The notes under the pieces: model-generated
What the model saw: the letters and a program-made list of their open reading frames with translations, nothing else
Told to the model about the DNA's origin: nothing
The model's database searches: none
Translations under genes and position numbers: made by a program
Shown here: in pieces, positions 12,481 to 22,883 of the stretch
How positions within the stretch are numbered: position 1 is the stretch's first letter
Layout: each line of letters begins with the position of its first letter
Assembly (NCBI GenBank): GCA_036927565.1
Contig: JAYESD010000002.1
Span: 145,521,167 to 145,585,166, forward strand
Direction of reading: 5' to 3'
From: Tuctoria greenei
Taxonomy: Eukaryota > Streptophyta > Magnoliopsida > Poales > Poaceae
DNA: 64,000 nt

Positions 12481-13859
12481 CTAGAGTGTGTTGTAGATGT
12501 CACCCATTCTCACTTCAAGTTCTCCCATACATCTAGTGAGGTCCGTCATTCCTTGGTTATAGTCATGATGACTTCTAGCCGAAAAGGGACGACGTCCTCT
12601 CATGGACGTTGGGGGCAAGCTGCTAGAGCTTGAAGTGGATAAGGGTGGATCCCTTTGCCATTCTTGCCAAGATGATCCGCTAGGCTCATACGTCGGAGGT
12701 TGAGTCCATCCGGGCGCATAACCCGTTGGGTTCTCTTCCTCTTCGTATCTATGGATCGGGGAGATTATCGGTGGTATGCCTGTGGCTGCAGCCCTCGCAC
12801 GATTCCTTGTTACCCTGTCAGAGACATTACTTCTTCTTGCTTCCTCAAGGGGAAGAAGATTAATGGTTAGCCTCTGGCATTTGTACAAATGAGAATTCGG
12901 GTTAGGTAACAAAATTTCATTGACAAAGCCGGGATACAAAAATCTTAAGGAGCCATCATGATCATACTTAAGGGTATGTCCTTGCACTAAATAGTCTTCA
13001 TCAATTAATTCTCTTTCAGTTGCAATATATTCAAATGAAGAGTATTTAAATGCTCCTACCCTATCAGCAATATGAGTAATCAATGAAGTGCATTCAATTG
13101 GTCTTGATTTTGAAATGTAATGAAACCATTGTGTCATCATGGCTTTGACTGGAGCAACTTTTATCTTTTAGTCATGGCAAACAAAATTTTCAATTCGTCA
13201 TCTCGCACAACCCTAACATCTCCCCTAGGGAACATAGTCATAGCCACCCATCTATGCATGAAATGTAAGGTAGGGTTTTGGATGTGGCTATTCCCAGGAG
13301 CCCTACATGTGACCTCACTAGTTAGCTCATGCCAAAAACTTTGTTTGTTAAACTTAGGCAAATTTTCTAAATCTATCAAACACCGTTTATGGAAGCCTAG
13401 GATGCTACCTAATTCTTTCCATAGGATGTTGTATTCTTTTTGAAATAATCTAAAAGTAATAACATCAAATCCTATTCTTAGTGTGCAAAGGAATTGGATA
13501 GTGAGAAGGCGTGAACCTTTCTCCTCTATGTGAGCAAAGTCATCAAATGCAATTGCATGCGAAATGGAAAGAAATTCAGAGTCCATACCTATTTTGGAGA
13601 TCAAATGTGGATCGTAAGCATTGGTGTGGCGGAACTCACGATCTTGGAGAAGTCTACGTGCTTGATCTTCAACTTCACTTCGTATGTCGAGGTCGTTGTC
13701 ATGAAGAAGTTGGTGTGGTTTGCTTCTCTCTTCCATGGGAGTGTACTCAAACACACTTCTCCTCCTTGGGCTTGTACGCATGGAAGAGAGGCGTGCACTA
13801 GAACCTTCACCATGGCTTGAGCTTGCAGCCTCCTTCCTCTTTCCAAACAACCTCTTCAT
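12481..13859 (-). pseudogene. Athila ORF-1/env-like gene with one frameshift
   Basis: Two - strand frames, 13859-13161 (starts MKRLFGKRKEAASSS) and 13140-12481 (MMTQWFHYISKSRP), are consecutive parts of one gene. They join across an A-rich spot near 13160, where the first frame stops directly after FAMTKR and the second frame is open just upstream as KVAPVKAMMTQ. The combined product of about 460 residues resembles the plant 'Athila ORF-1' family (PF03078 as I recall), which occupies the env position in Athila elements and has no proven function. I see no clear signal peptide or transmembrane segment. Start at 13859 is chosen for the basic KRLFGKRK N-terminus. A single indel separates the halves, so either a recent mutation or a sequence error is possible. 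Confidence 0.75.
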
Positions 13860-14748
13860 GTCTTTTTGAGTTCAACAAGCAAGAACAAAACAAGGCAAGA
13901 AAAATCCGAAAAGAAGCGATGTTTGTAAAACAAAACTCTCAATGAATTTTCTCCTCTTGAAAGCTTGAGTGTAAAATGCAAATGCAAACAAAAGAAAATC
14001 TTTTTTGGGGATGGATTTGAGTAAGAGTGTTGCAATGAAGAGCAAAAAAACAAGGTGAGCTAGAGAGTGACTTGGAGAGGTGTAAAATGATGTGGCGTGT
14101 GAAGAGAGGTGCTCCTCACGGCAACAATTTATAGGGTGCACCCTCCAAAGGTCACCTGGGGTTCAAAATATAGCCGTTGGAGGAAGGGGAGCTAATTTGG
14201 CTCCACTCCCTGTTCAGCTGACCAGAGGGTTTGCTGACCTGACAGGTGCCCTCCCTGGTTCCCCTTTTGGCAAGTGGCTCCCCAACGGCTATAAAGTTAG
14301 CACGTTGGTGAAATGCCACATGTGCAGCTCAGAAAAAATTGTTTTTCAAATAAAAACCTTTTTTCAAATCCAATAAAAAATTTCTTTTGAAAAGAAAGAA
14401 AGAAAAATGATAGTTGAGAATATAAGATTCTCAACTTGCTAGTAAAAATCAAATATGCAATGGGAAAAATCCAAATGGGGTGGAAAAAGAAAGAAAAATA
14501 AAGTGGGATAACTGCCAATGTGACCTATTGGCGTAGGTATCACCACCGTCTGATGAGATAGACATTCCTCCGTCTTCATTTCACATCCGGGCCCGGAGGG
14601 ATGGGCTCGGACGGATTGTCTTGCTTCTTCCGCCATTCCTTCTTTGGCGGCTTGGTGGACTTGGGCCTTCGGGAAGGTCCAGATGATTCTGTTGCCCTTG
14701 GATATCGGCATGGTCGAAACGAGGGATTCTCCTCGTAGATTAATCTTC
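13860..14748 (-). other. Region between gag-protease and env-like gene, where pol is missing
   Basis: In autonomous Athila elements pol (about 2.5 kb or more) would lie here. Only 890 bp remain, with no reverse transcriptase or integrase similarity in any frame. Part of it (about 14200-14450, with 'ccccttttggcaagtggct' and an A/T-rich segment) is similar in inverse orientation to 21550-21760 and 27020-27240, so this intergenic block is shared between Athila-related elements in the window. Confidence 0.65.
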
Positions 14749-16632
14749 TCATGATGCAATGAGTGAGTCCACCTTAGTAGGTGTGACTTCGACCTCTCTG
14801 ATGTGTTTATCATTCGGCCCATACTTGATTCGAATCATGGAGCATTGCTCCAATCTTGGCCGAAATTTAAACTTTTCCTCCTTGCCATTGATATGGAAGT
14901 GGATTCCTTCGGCTCCCACATCTATGCAAGCTTTTGCAGTGCTTAGGAATGAACCCCCAAGAATGAGTAGTGTATCTTTCTCAGTGTCCATGTCTAGCAC
15001 CACAAAATCCATGGGTATGAAGAAGTTATGGATCTTCACCGGGACATCTTCAGCAATACCCGCTGGATAACAGACTAAAAAGTCAGCCAGTTGTAGCTGC
15101 ATTGGTGTTGGAGTCAGTTCTGTGAAGTTCATCTGGTCGAACACAAACTTGGGCATCACACTAACACTTGCTCCCAGATCACAAAGTGCCTTGTCAAAGT
15201 GGTGAGCCCCAATTGAGCATGAAATGGTAGGACATCTGGGGTCCTTCTCCCAGTTGCTCTCTCGTACATAAATCATGTTGAGATTTTCCGTCGGAGGTTC
15301 TGGCTGGCCTGGCATCTTGCCATTCTCCATCGGAGGAATAGCAGCTGCCAGCTGAGCCAACTGGGTCTCGAGCATCTTGTTGAAGCTCAGTTGATTCTTG
15401 AAGGCTGAGGATAGTCCTTCAATCTTAGCATTGATGTTATTCAGGGTCTTGTCATTAGCTGACAGCTTCTTGGATAGGGCATCGTTCATCTTGAGCTGGC
15501 TAATGGCAAGTTCTCTCAAGTTGGGCTGATTTCGAGGGTTGCCATTGTTGTTGTACCCTCCTTGAAAGAATGGGTGTTGTTGGCCCCACCCTTGACCACC
15601 TGGACGATAGCCATTGTTGTTGTTGAAATTTCCGTTGTGGGCGAGGTATAGGGCATCCTCACGAGTTTTTGGGCAATCATTGCCCATATGACCCGTGTTA
15701 CCACAGGCTTCAAATGTGATGTGAGAGTCTAGGGCATAGGCATTGCCAAACACTTCATCACTGACTTGTCCATCAGTTTTCTTCATTAGGAGGTCCAATT
15801 TTGCAGCAATCATGTCCACCTCCTTCAAGGTGTGCATGCCTCGCTGTCGGGTATGGAGATGCTCATCGTTCCATCCCATGTTGGACACCATCTTCTCAAT
15901 AAGATCTTTAGCTTTTGGCACTGTCAATGAGAAGAAGGCTCCTCCAGCAGCAGCGTCCAAATGGTCACGAGCTGATGGGATCAGCCCGTTATAGAAATTC
16001 TGAATAAGGAGCCAGTCATCCATCCCATGGTGGGGACAAGCTAGGATGTACTCGTGAAGCCTTTCCCATGCCTCGGGAATAGATTCCTTGAGCTCTTGCT
16101 GAAAGCTGGAAATCCTTCCATGTAGGGCATTGGTTTTGCCCAACGGGAAGAATTTGGCGAGGAATGCCGTAGAACACTTCTCCCAAGTGTCTACAGCACT
16201 TTGGTTTGCGTAGAACCACTGTTTCGCTCTCCCAAGGAGAGAGAACGGGAACAGTCTTAGACGGACCGCATCCGGAGACACGTCCTTGATCATAAAAGTG
16301 TTGTAGATCTCGAGGAATTGTTGCAGGTGAGCATTTGCATCCTCATTATCCTTCCCACATAATGGGTTGGCTTGCACCATAGTGAGAAGGCCAGTTTTGA
16401 TTTCGAAGTTCACACCTCTCGTGTTAACATTGGGCCCAATAGGCACATTGTTAGCAGAGGGAGCTGAGAACTCACGAAGGATCTTCTGGGCCATTGGCGT
16501 TTGGATTATTGGTGCAGAAATGTTGGCTTGCTTTGCCGCTCGAATCTTCTGAGGAGTAACGACACGGGGTCGGTCTCTCAAAAAAGATTCAGGATATTCA
16601 ACAAAGTTTTCCGCCAGGCGGAAACTAGACAT
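14749..16632 (-). CDS. gag: Gag-protease polyprotein of an Athila-like element
   Basis: This uninterrupted 627-residue frame starts with MSSFRLAENF at 16632. The gag capsid-like region is seen in GVNFEIKTGLLTMVQ, RLFPFSLLGRAKQW and AFLAKFFPLGKTNALHGRIS, the arrangement typical of plant Athila gag. A CCHC-type knuckle-like motif (CGNTGHMGNDCP; the first Cys of CxxC is replaced, giving ACGNTGH) lies near residue 310. Asn/Gly-rich repeats follow. A retropepsin-like domain carries DLGASVSVMP (near residue 490) and ILGGSFLSTAKACIDV, which matches the second conserved protease motif. Gag would form virus-like particles and the protease would mature it. The frame ends 117 bp before a stretch with no pol similarity. 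It is the only long intact retroelement frame in the window. Confidence 0.9.
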   Translation of the reverse strand: MSSFRLAENFVEYPESFLRDRPRVVTPQKIRAAKQANISAPIIQTPMAQKILREFSAPSANNVPIGPNVNTRGVNFEIKTGLLTMVQANPLCGKDNEDANAHLQQFLEIYNTFMIKDVSPDAVRLRLFPFSLLGRAKQWFYANQSAVDTWEKCSTAFLAKFFPLGKTNALHGRISSFQQELKESIPEAWERLHEYILACPHHGMDDWLLIQNFYNGLIPSARDHLDAAAGGAFFSLTVPKAKDLIEKMVSNMGWNDEHLHTRQRGMHTLKEVDMIAAKLDLLMKKTDGQVSDEVFGNAYALDSHITFEACGNTGHMGNDCPKTREDALYLAHNGNFNNNNGYRPGGQGWGQQHPFFQGGYNNNGNPRNQPNLRELAISQLKMNDALSKKLSANDKTLNNINAKIEGLSSAFKNQLSFNKMLETQLAQLAAAIPPMENGKMPGQPEPPTENLNMIYVRESNWEKDPRCPTISCSIGAHHFDKALCDLGASVSVMPKFVFDQMNFTELTPTPMQLQLADFLVCYPAGIAEDVPVKIHNFFIPMDFVVLDMDTEKDTLLILGGSFLSTAKACIDVGAEGIHFHINGKEEKFKFRPRLEQCSMIRIKYGPNDKHIREVEVTPTKVDSLIAS

Positions 16633-16748
16633 ACACTACCTTGTTTTCACATTTAAAATAAATGTGAAAACAAAGAATGGTTATCCTACTACAGTCCTAC
16701 CCATGGTTCTATCCTATTCACCTAGTTATGTTATATATCTATTTGCCT

Positions 16749-16891
16749 TCCCCGACAATGGCGCCAGAAGTGCTTGTTGACGGCTCCTAAGATATATAAT
16801 GAATCATCCCCGGCAACGGCGCCAGAAATGCTTGTTGACGGCTCCTAAGATATACTAACAAATCATCCCCGACAACGGCGCCAGAAATCCT
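16749..16891 (-). repeat. Tandem 58-59 bp repeats each carrying a tRNA-Asp-type primer binding site
   Basis: Three primer-binding-site-like 18-mers lie in a row on the - strand at 16766-16749 (TGGCGCCATTGTCGGGGA), 16824-16807 (TGGCGCCGTTGCCGGGGA) and 16883-16866 (TGGCGCCGTTGTCGGGGA). Each is followed towards its LTR side by a spacer and then a TGTTGACGGCTCC or TGTTGGTATT boundary (starts at 16775, 16833 and 16892). The middle copy is the best match to the 3' end of plant tRNA-Asp as known for Athila-type elements. The outermost copy lies inside the LTR. Confidence 0.8.
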
Positions 16892-18512
16892 TGTTGGTAT
16901 TTCTTATGCACCACTAACTAAACATCTCCAACTGATGTCTCAGAAATGATTGTTAACGGTTCTATTGGATCACGGAGTGAATGATGCAAGCGCACAGAGA
17001 TATCATTGTAGCATTTCTCCTTAAGAGTATTCCCAAGGGTGTCATTTATTTGATCCCAAAGGAAGGCAGGGAAGAGATATAACAATCACCGAGTGGAAAG
17101 GGTAGAAAGGTCTAGGTAAGAATCTAGTAATGATGGATAAAATAATAATGGAGGTAGTGCGACACACATAAAAGCTTTCAAGTCTAAGGGGGGGGGGGGG
17201 TAATAGGATCCTAGAGTTTAGTTAATGTTGAGAGTTATGGAGGTACTCCAACTATGCTCTATTGTACATATACATAGTCTAAACTAATTATTCATAACCT
17301 AGATCAATAGTGAATAATTATGCTATGTGGTTCAACACATCAGGCACGGGCTTACTCCTAGCAATATTAGGGCGACTCCCGCCAAGAGCCTGTGGCATAG
17401 CCGAACATGAAGGATAACAAAGGACAGATAGGGCTGTCACCACCTACTACCTACCTCTTCAATCTTTGGGTCTACGAGACATCCAATGCTACTTAGCTAT
17501 CCTAGCACCATGCTATAATATTAAGTAATTACCTTAAGATCCTAGGCACAATCCATCCTAAGGCGATGAATTGAATCATCATTGAACCAATGTTGATAAA
17601 CAGAATAATTATCCATACTAACCTAGTTATGTTATAATTAACTAGGCTATAGTGGGGGTCTATAGGTTCTATGATAATGAGATATGTTCATGATGAAATA
17701 GTCATAGAAGCTATACCTTCCACATACATGGACTCCACAATCAAACAAGAAATGCTTTGCCCAAGTATATGTATAAGTAGAGACTAAAGATACTATCTTT
17801 ATTATGCATAAAGTCACAAATACAAGAAAGAATACATGAACCATACCTTTCTCAATGTAGGATTGGGAAGAGAGAGACTCCTTACTCCTTTCCCAATTTT
17901 GACTTGGGACTAGAGACTCTCCTCTCTACAACCTAACAACTCTAAGACTATGGATGATATTGTATACAATAGAGATGAAGCTCAAGTGGTGTGTGTTGAA
18001 GTGAGGGGTAGGGGGTCCTATTTATACTAATGTTGAGGTCGGTTCCCACCATCAAAAGCACGCGAATCAATCACCATTGACTCCTTCAAGCCAGGAGGAG
18101 CCAACACGCGTCGTTTGACCGCGTTTGGTGCCAGGAAGAGGTCGGTCAAACCCCTGGTTCGACCGACCTGGTCAGCACTCCAAACGTGGAGTGCTTCCTC
18201 CAGGTGGCTGCTAGGTGGGCCCCCTTGATGTATATGGGTGATACACCGTTGGATCACCTCGGATACTTCTGTTTGTGGGCCATTTGATCCATGGGATGCC
18301 ACGTGTTGTCGCCTTATTGGCTGGGATGATATTTTATAGGATTGGTCCCTCTACATTTCCTCATTTCCTACATAAAATGTTGCATACACATATTTCTCCA
18401 AGTCCAAGTGGAATTGGGTTAGATAGAAAGGTGACGTGTGCAAGAAATGACAAATCCTTCACATAATTGAGTTAAATTGACGAATGAAATTGGTATATAA
18501 CAGCCGTCAACA
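16833..18512 (-). mobile_element. 5' LTR of the nested Athila-like element
   Basis: Partner of 9334-10958, starting at TGTTGACGGCTCC on the + strand and ending at the target duplication. It is 1680 bp against 1625 bp for the partner. The difference is partly a 30-bp block (about 18144-18173, ggtcggtcaaacccc ... gaccgacct), partly a run of 13 G (17188-17200, only six in the partner), and partly small indels. Confidence 0.9.
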
Positions 18513-18934
18513 GTATTAATGACACACAATCAGAGGACTATCAAGACAGGTAACGTCGCCATTAAGGTGCGTTATCACAATGTTATTCATAGATTATACA
18601 TGTAGATCATGTATAGGTGGTTAATTACAGCCGAGGCCACCTGTTGGGCCAGGCATATACTATAACGGCTAGTCCTTAGCATATAAAAGGGTTGCATCGC
18701 ATAGTAGAAGACAATTAAGCTCACACGCACACAAGCAACCGCGGACACTTGCCACACACTCATACAATCAACAACCACCCCGTGGAGTAGGGTTTTACGC
18801 TCAGGCAGCCCGAACCACATAAAAACCCTTGTGTCATAATCTTGTTCATGATCTTACGCGCCCCAACCGAATACGAACCTTCGCAGACTACGCTTTAGTA
18901 GTACCGGGTGAAGTGTCGTTGCTATACTTCGGCA
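18513..18934 (+). mobile_element. Tat 3' LTR, second part (rest of U3, R, U5)
   Basis: Continues the Tat LTR after the nested element. A TATA box (atataaaagg, 18681-18690) lies where an LTR promoter is expected. The end is placed at ...cttcggca near 18934 because it is roughly the inverse of the TGTCGG start. That end is uncertain. Confidence 0.6.
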
Positions 18935-19726
18935 AGGATGATACTCCCTGCCACCAAAGGAGGAAACATGGTAAGAAAAAGAAACACGAGCGGACATTGT
19001 ATAGGTCCGAGGAAACCCCACACTTGGAGGAGTGGCGAGGGTCGATTAGTCTGTGCCCTTAGAAGGGCTCCCAACCCCTCCTGTGGATTGTGAAGAAAGT
19101 AAAAGGGTGACCATTGCAAGAGTTGCAGCGATGAAGGTGATTGGGACGGTGGTGAATTATCTTCGACGCTCATGGAGGCCCTCTTCGTGACACAGTTGTC
19201 CCCAGGCTCGCCCCCCCTCTTCAACCACGACAACAAGGAAGAAGAAGCAATGGTTATCTCAAAACTCTCTTTTTCTCTTACCTAACTATTACGCTCTTCC
19301 TGGCTTCGCAGAAGAAGTGGAGAGGGGTAAAGGTCTAGAGATGATGTGTAAGGACGAGGAGGCTAGCATATGTGCCAGGGCCTTTTATAGTGTTCGGCGA
19401 GGAGGTTACGAAAAACGAGTGCGAGGAGACGTGCATGCGGCTGGCCATGGTGTTAAGTCGCCATGGCCTATCAGTCAAGCATAGTTGAAGGTGTGTGGAC
19501 TAGGAGCAGTGGAGCATGCGCCATGCGTCCCTAGCCCCTCGGGAAAGTGAGATCTTTGGATTGTGGTGGGTCTAAATTCTTCCTGGTCGCCGCCTCCTCG
19601 TAGCTGGCGCTGAGTCCAAGTTGTGCAGTGACCCCGTGTCTCCCCCTTGCGCCCGTGGGCCGCGATGCTTTTAGAAAAGCGGGCCCAGGTAAGATTGGTA
19701 AGTTTTACGACTATCTTTTGGGGCCA
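18935..19726. other. Unassigned sequence between two retrotransposon blocks
   Basis: I recognise no gene, LTR boundary or repeat here. Short frames exist on both strands without familiar motifs. It may be the older insertion site of the Tat element or part of another decayed element. Confidence 0.3.
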
Positions 19727-20427
19727 GTGTTGAGTTCGGGTGCCTACCGACCCTTCAGGTCGTTGTGTTGTTACCTCGAACGAAAACATGGAGTAAGTGA
19801 TGAATGATTAGAGATGGCTAGCGTAAGTGCGTACTCAGAGGTCTTGCTCCCCCAACATCTCCAACTATTCATGTCCAGGTCTTAGCTCCGTGACTCGTTA
19901 GTTTCCCAATAATGGGGTGGCTCTCGACCTGGGTCTACTCGTGACCCAGGAGCTATGTGGATGCCCCTGGGTGGATTTGAAACATTCGGACATTTATGTC
20001 AAGACGCACGGCTATCGCTGACTGTCAGTGGAGGATGTGTTCTGGTGACTCAAACAAAATTGGTTCGACCGGGTTTTACCTGGATTACCTGTTTATAGCA
20101 CACCAAGCGCAGGATTTTTGACCCTACCCTGGGACTTCCTGGTCTGCTCACCCCTCAGGACACATGAACGGCTCGCTAGCGGGAAGCATTTTTTGCGGCT
20201 AACAACCTGACCTCGTGAGAGACTCGGGGTCCGCCATGCGTACTCGGCTAACAATGATGGGGCGCATGTGCCTCGTCTGAATTAGTTCGAGCTGCTTATG
20301 GTCAGGCATGTAATTGAATAAATACTACCACATTTCTGAGCTCTTGTTTTTTAGAGTCCCCAATGTGATGGCAAGTTCAGCCTATGACCAACTCCAAGAA
20401 GACTCGAATATAGGATCGGGGACTACT

Positions 20428-21318
20428 AATGGAGTTTTGTACCTGGGATACCAACATACAAGATCCGACGATACTTGACCACTGCGCGACTACGGACTAA
20501 AGCTACTCTCCAATCAAGGAGGGACCCGCCACTGATCCCACAGCCACGAGAGGTCAGGGTATTTTACTCACCTGAGTCTCGACCGAGAGGTTGGGCGGAC
20601 GATTCCTCTCGGGGTCGAGCTCAGGCTAGGCAAGTAGTTGGGGGGACTTATGATGGACGGTGGGCGTGGTAACTTCAGCAAGGGGAGCACTCGTGATGTG
20701 ACCTGTTACAGGACATGCCTAACATCCGTCCCATCCTTCGTCAGAAGGGCGGTAACTTCACCCTAAGGGAGGTGCCTTGGAGATCACAAAGAAGCCAGGC
20801 CAAATCTTCCGACAAACTGGATACATAGAATGAACACTGTAAAATTGGCCCCACAATGAGGAATGTCGGATAGATAGGGCCGTCTCTCCCACCTATAAAA
20901 GGACCCCAAGGCCTTTGGAGTGGGGGCAAATTCGCTCTGTATTCGCGGTTACTATATGCAGTTTACTTCCCGCAACTCATTATGCATTTACTTACACACT
21001 TTTCCCTTTGGTGATCTTGCACCGTTTACCATTGATGCACTTGTTTTCGTGTTTTACTTTCTTACGCTTGTGTGCGATTACTTTTACGCATTACTTCCAT
21101 AGATGATCTTACATTCTTAGAATTCATATGCTCGGGCCAGGCCCGCTTGTAATCTGTTCTCTCGCCTTTTGAACTAACGAAGATCACGAAAGATTCACAT
21201 TGGACGTAGGGCCTTTTTTGCCCGAACCAGGATAAATCTCTTGTTCTTTGCAGACTAGCCATACGTAGATGAGCGTGATTCAATAAATTTTTACTAGTCA
21301 GTTTACAAAACGACGACA
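20428..21318 (+). mobile_element. Tat-like LTR in block copy 1
   Basis: The LTR starts TAATGGAGTTTTGTACC (TGATGGAG in copy 2) after a G-rich tract, and has a promoter TATA box (TATAAAA, 20894-20900) followed by aggacccc. The sequence before it (19727-20427) looks like the 3' untranslated part of a + strand element. The right end is not fixed by a second LTR; I place it at ...acgacgaca because sequence changes character there. No intact coding sequence remains. Confidence 0.55.
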
Positions 21319-21797
21319 CCGCCAAAAAGAGAACGGGGGAAGAGGCAAGCCATGCTTCTGAGTCAACTTCTATGAAACAGAAGCTAAGAATTGAAGCCGA
21401 ACAAGACGTAGGAAAATCCATCTCATCGATTTTTTGTGTGAGACCTCACCAATAGGAAACTTTGGTACTTATCTCATATTTGCATTTTTTGAACCCCATT
21501 TGACATCCCCTATTTAGTTCGCATTTATCACAGCTTGTTTGATTTTCATTCGGATGTTGAGAATTTTATATTCTCAAATTAGATTTATTTTATTTTATTT
21601 TGAAAAAAAAAATATAGGGTTTGACAAATTTATATTTGGAAAACAATTTTCTGAGCAAAGTTTGTGGCCAATCACCCAATAGTAGAAAATACAGCTGTAG
21701 CGAAACCACTTTCCAAAAGGGGAACCAGGAGGGCCCAACTACAAGTGGGGTCGAACCCCGGGTCGGCCGATTAGGGAAGAGTGCCATTTTTGCCCTC
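21319..21797. other. Linking stretch of block copy 1; no gene
   Basis: Contains AT-rich sequence and a segment (about 21550-21760) similar, in the opposite orientation, to 14200-14450 in the pol-less Athila element. It also has one copy of the recurrent paired TCGGCCGA-type motif near 21747-21770. The equivalent in copy 2 is about 26800-27273. Confidence 0.5.
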
Positions 21798-22883
21798 TGT
21801 TGGTATTTCTTATAAAAATAGAAGAATCTGCAAGCGCATGGAAATACCACTGTAGCACTTCCCCTTAAAAAAGTATACCCATGGGTATTGAACCCAAGGA
21901 ACGTGTGCGAGATATTCTAGCTTGTTCTCTCAAGGAACACACTTTGTTTTGCAGGTAAGGATCTGAGAGGAATTAAACGGTTTGAATTCTAGGACATAGT
22001 AGTCTACACCAACTACTTGTTCGAGCACGGGTTGACCCCTGGCGAAACCAAGATGATTCCCGCCACGAGCCTATGGCACACCGAACGTGGAGGATTACTA
22101 AGGAAAGATCAGGCTGTCACCACCTACTGTCTACCTCTTCAATCTGTGGTTCTACCAGATATCCACTGATGAATTCTAACCTAAGTACCATGCTTAAGTT
22201 TTAATTCACAACTCTAATAGTTTTGAATGCAATGCTACGACTAGAGCCTCTAATAAATTAAAGCACTGAACCCACAAGCAGTTACGTAAGCAAACTACTA
22301 TGAAATAGAAATTGAACTTGTACTGAATCCATGAAAGTTTCTTACTCAATTCCGGCAGAACTTCCATAGAGGTACAAGTGGGGAAGAGGGACTTGACAAG
22401 CCCAAGCCTTCTCACTCTCCTTCTACTTGGTTGGCCACTTGGGCATCTCTAAACCTTAAGAGTGGATTACTATTCTCAAACTTGTGGTGTGTGTGTGATG
22501 TGAGGCAGTGAGGGGGTATTTATAGACGAGTTCAATCAGTTTGGCACCACAGTTAGCGAGTGAATCAGTCGTTACCGTCATCAGGAAGCCACAGAGAGGG
22601 TGACACGCGTCGATTGATAGCGTTTGCCGCAGAACCGAGTTGATAGAGCCAGAGGGTCGGCCAACCTGGTCCTAGCCCCCCTCGACTGTGTTTTCTTGGG
22701 GTGACTGATAGGTGGGCCTAAATCCCCTTCTCGCGTGAATAGATGTTGGATCCCCTTGGATACGCCTGGGAATGGGTCCATGGATCCATGTGATGCCACA
22801 TGTCACCGCCTGATTGGTCGAATGATGACTTTTTGGATTGCTGCCTGCATTCTTTGCTATTTAGCATTTAAGGACCATCAACA
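21798..22883 (-). mobile_element. Athila-type LTR, block copy 1
   Basis: The + strand runs from TGTTGGTATTTC to ACCATCAACA. The adjacent aactcccccacacttag is, on the - strand, the polypurine tract ctaagtgtgggggagtt, identical to the one of the full-length element at 36266-36281. This is therefore the 3' LTR of a - strand Athila element whose 5' half is not present. Confidence 0.85.

Larger units (their letters stand above)
9334..18512 (-). mobile_element. Complete Athila-like LTR retrotransposon without pol (non-autonomous)
   Basis: The element is bounded by TGTTGACGGCT at 9334 and AGCCGTCAACA at 18512, with a perfect 5-bp target duplication GTATT (9329-9333 and 18513-18517). The LTRs are 9334-10958 and 16833-18512. 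Genes read on the - strand, so the right LTR is the 5' one. PBS copies lie just inside it and a polypurine tract lies next to 10958. Inside are an open gag-protease frame (14749-16632) and an Athila ORF-1-like gene (12481-13859). No reverse transcriptase, RNase H or integrase is present, so the element must have relied on enzymes of a relative. In the stretch I compared, the two LTRs differ at roughly 16 of 260 positions, so the insertion is not very recent. Confidence 0.9.
1..18934 (+). mobile_element. Tat-lineage Ty3/gypsy LTR retrotransposon, 3' part, interrupted by a nested Athila element
   Basis: The + strand carries, in order, a broken reverse transcriptase, a first RNase H, a second (archaeal-type) RNase H, an integrase, a tandem-repeat spacer, a large antisense gene, a polypurine tract (8883-8900) and a 3' LTR starting TGTCGGTACC at 8901. 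The second RNase H and the antisense gene between pol and 3' LTR are known marks of the plant Tat lineage. The 5' LTR, gag and protease lie outside the window. The LTR is interrupted at 9333/18513 by a 9.2-kb element, so the Tat insertion is the older of the two. The 3' end near 18934 (ttcggca) is my best guess because no second LTR is available for comparison. Confidence 0.8.

Noticed and set aside
18829..19236. Short frames on both strands after the Tat LTR
   Set aside because: No family motifs, overlapping frames of similar length on both strands, and no promoter evidence.
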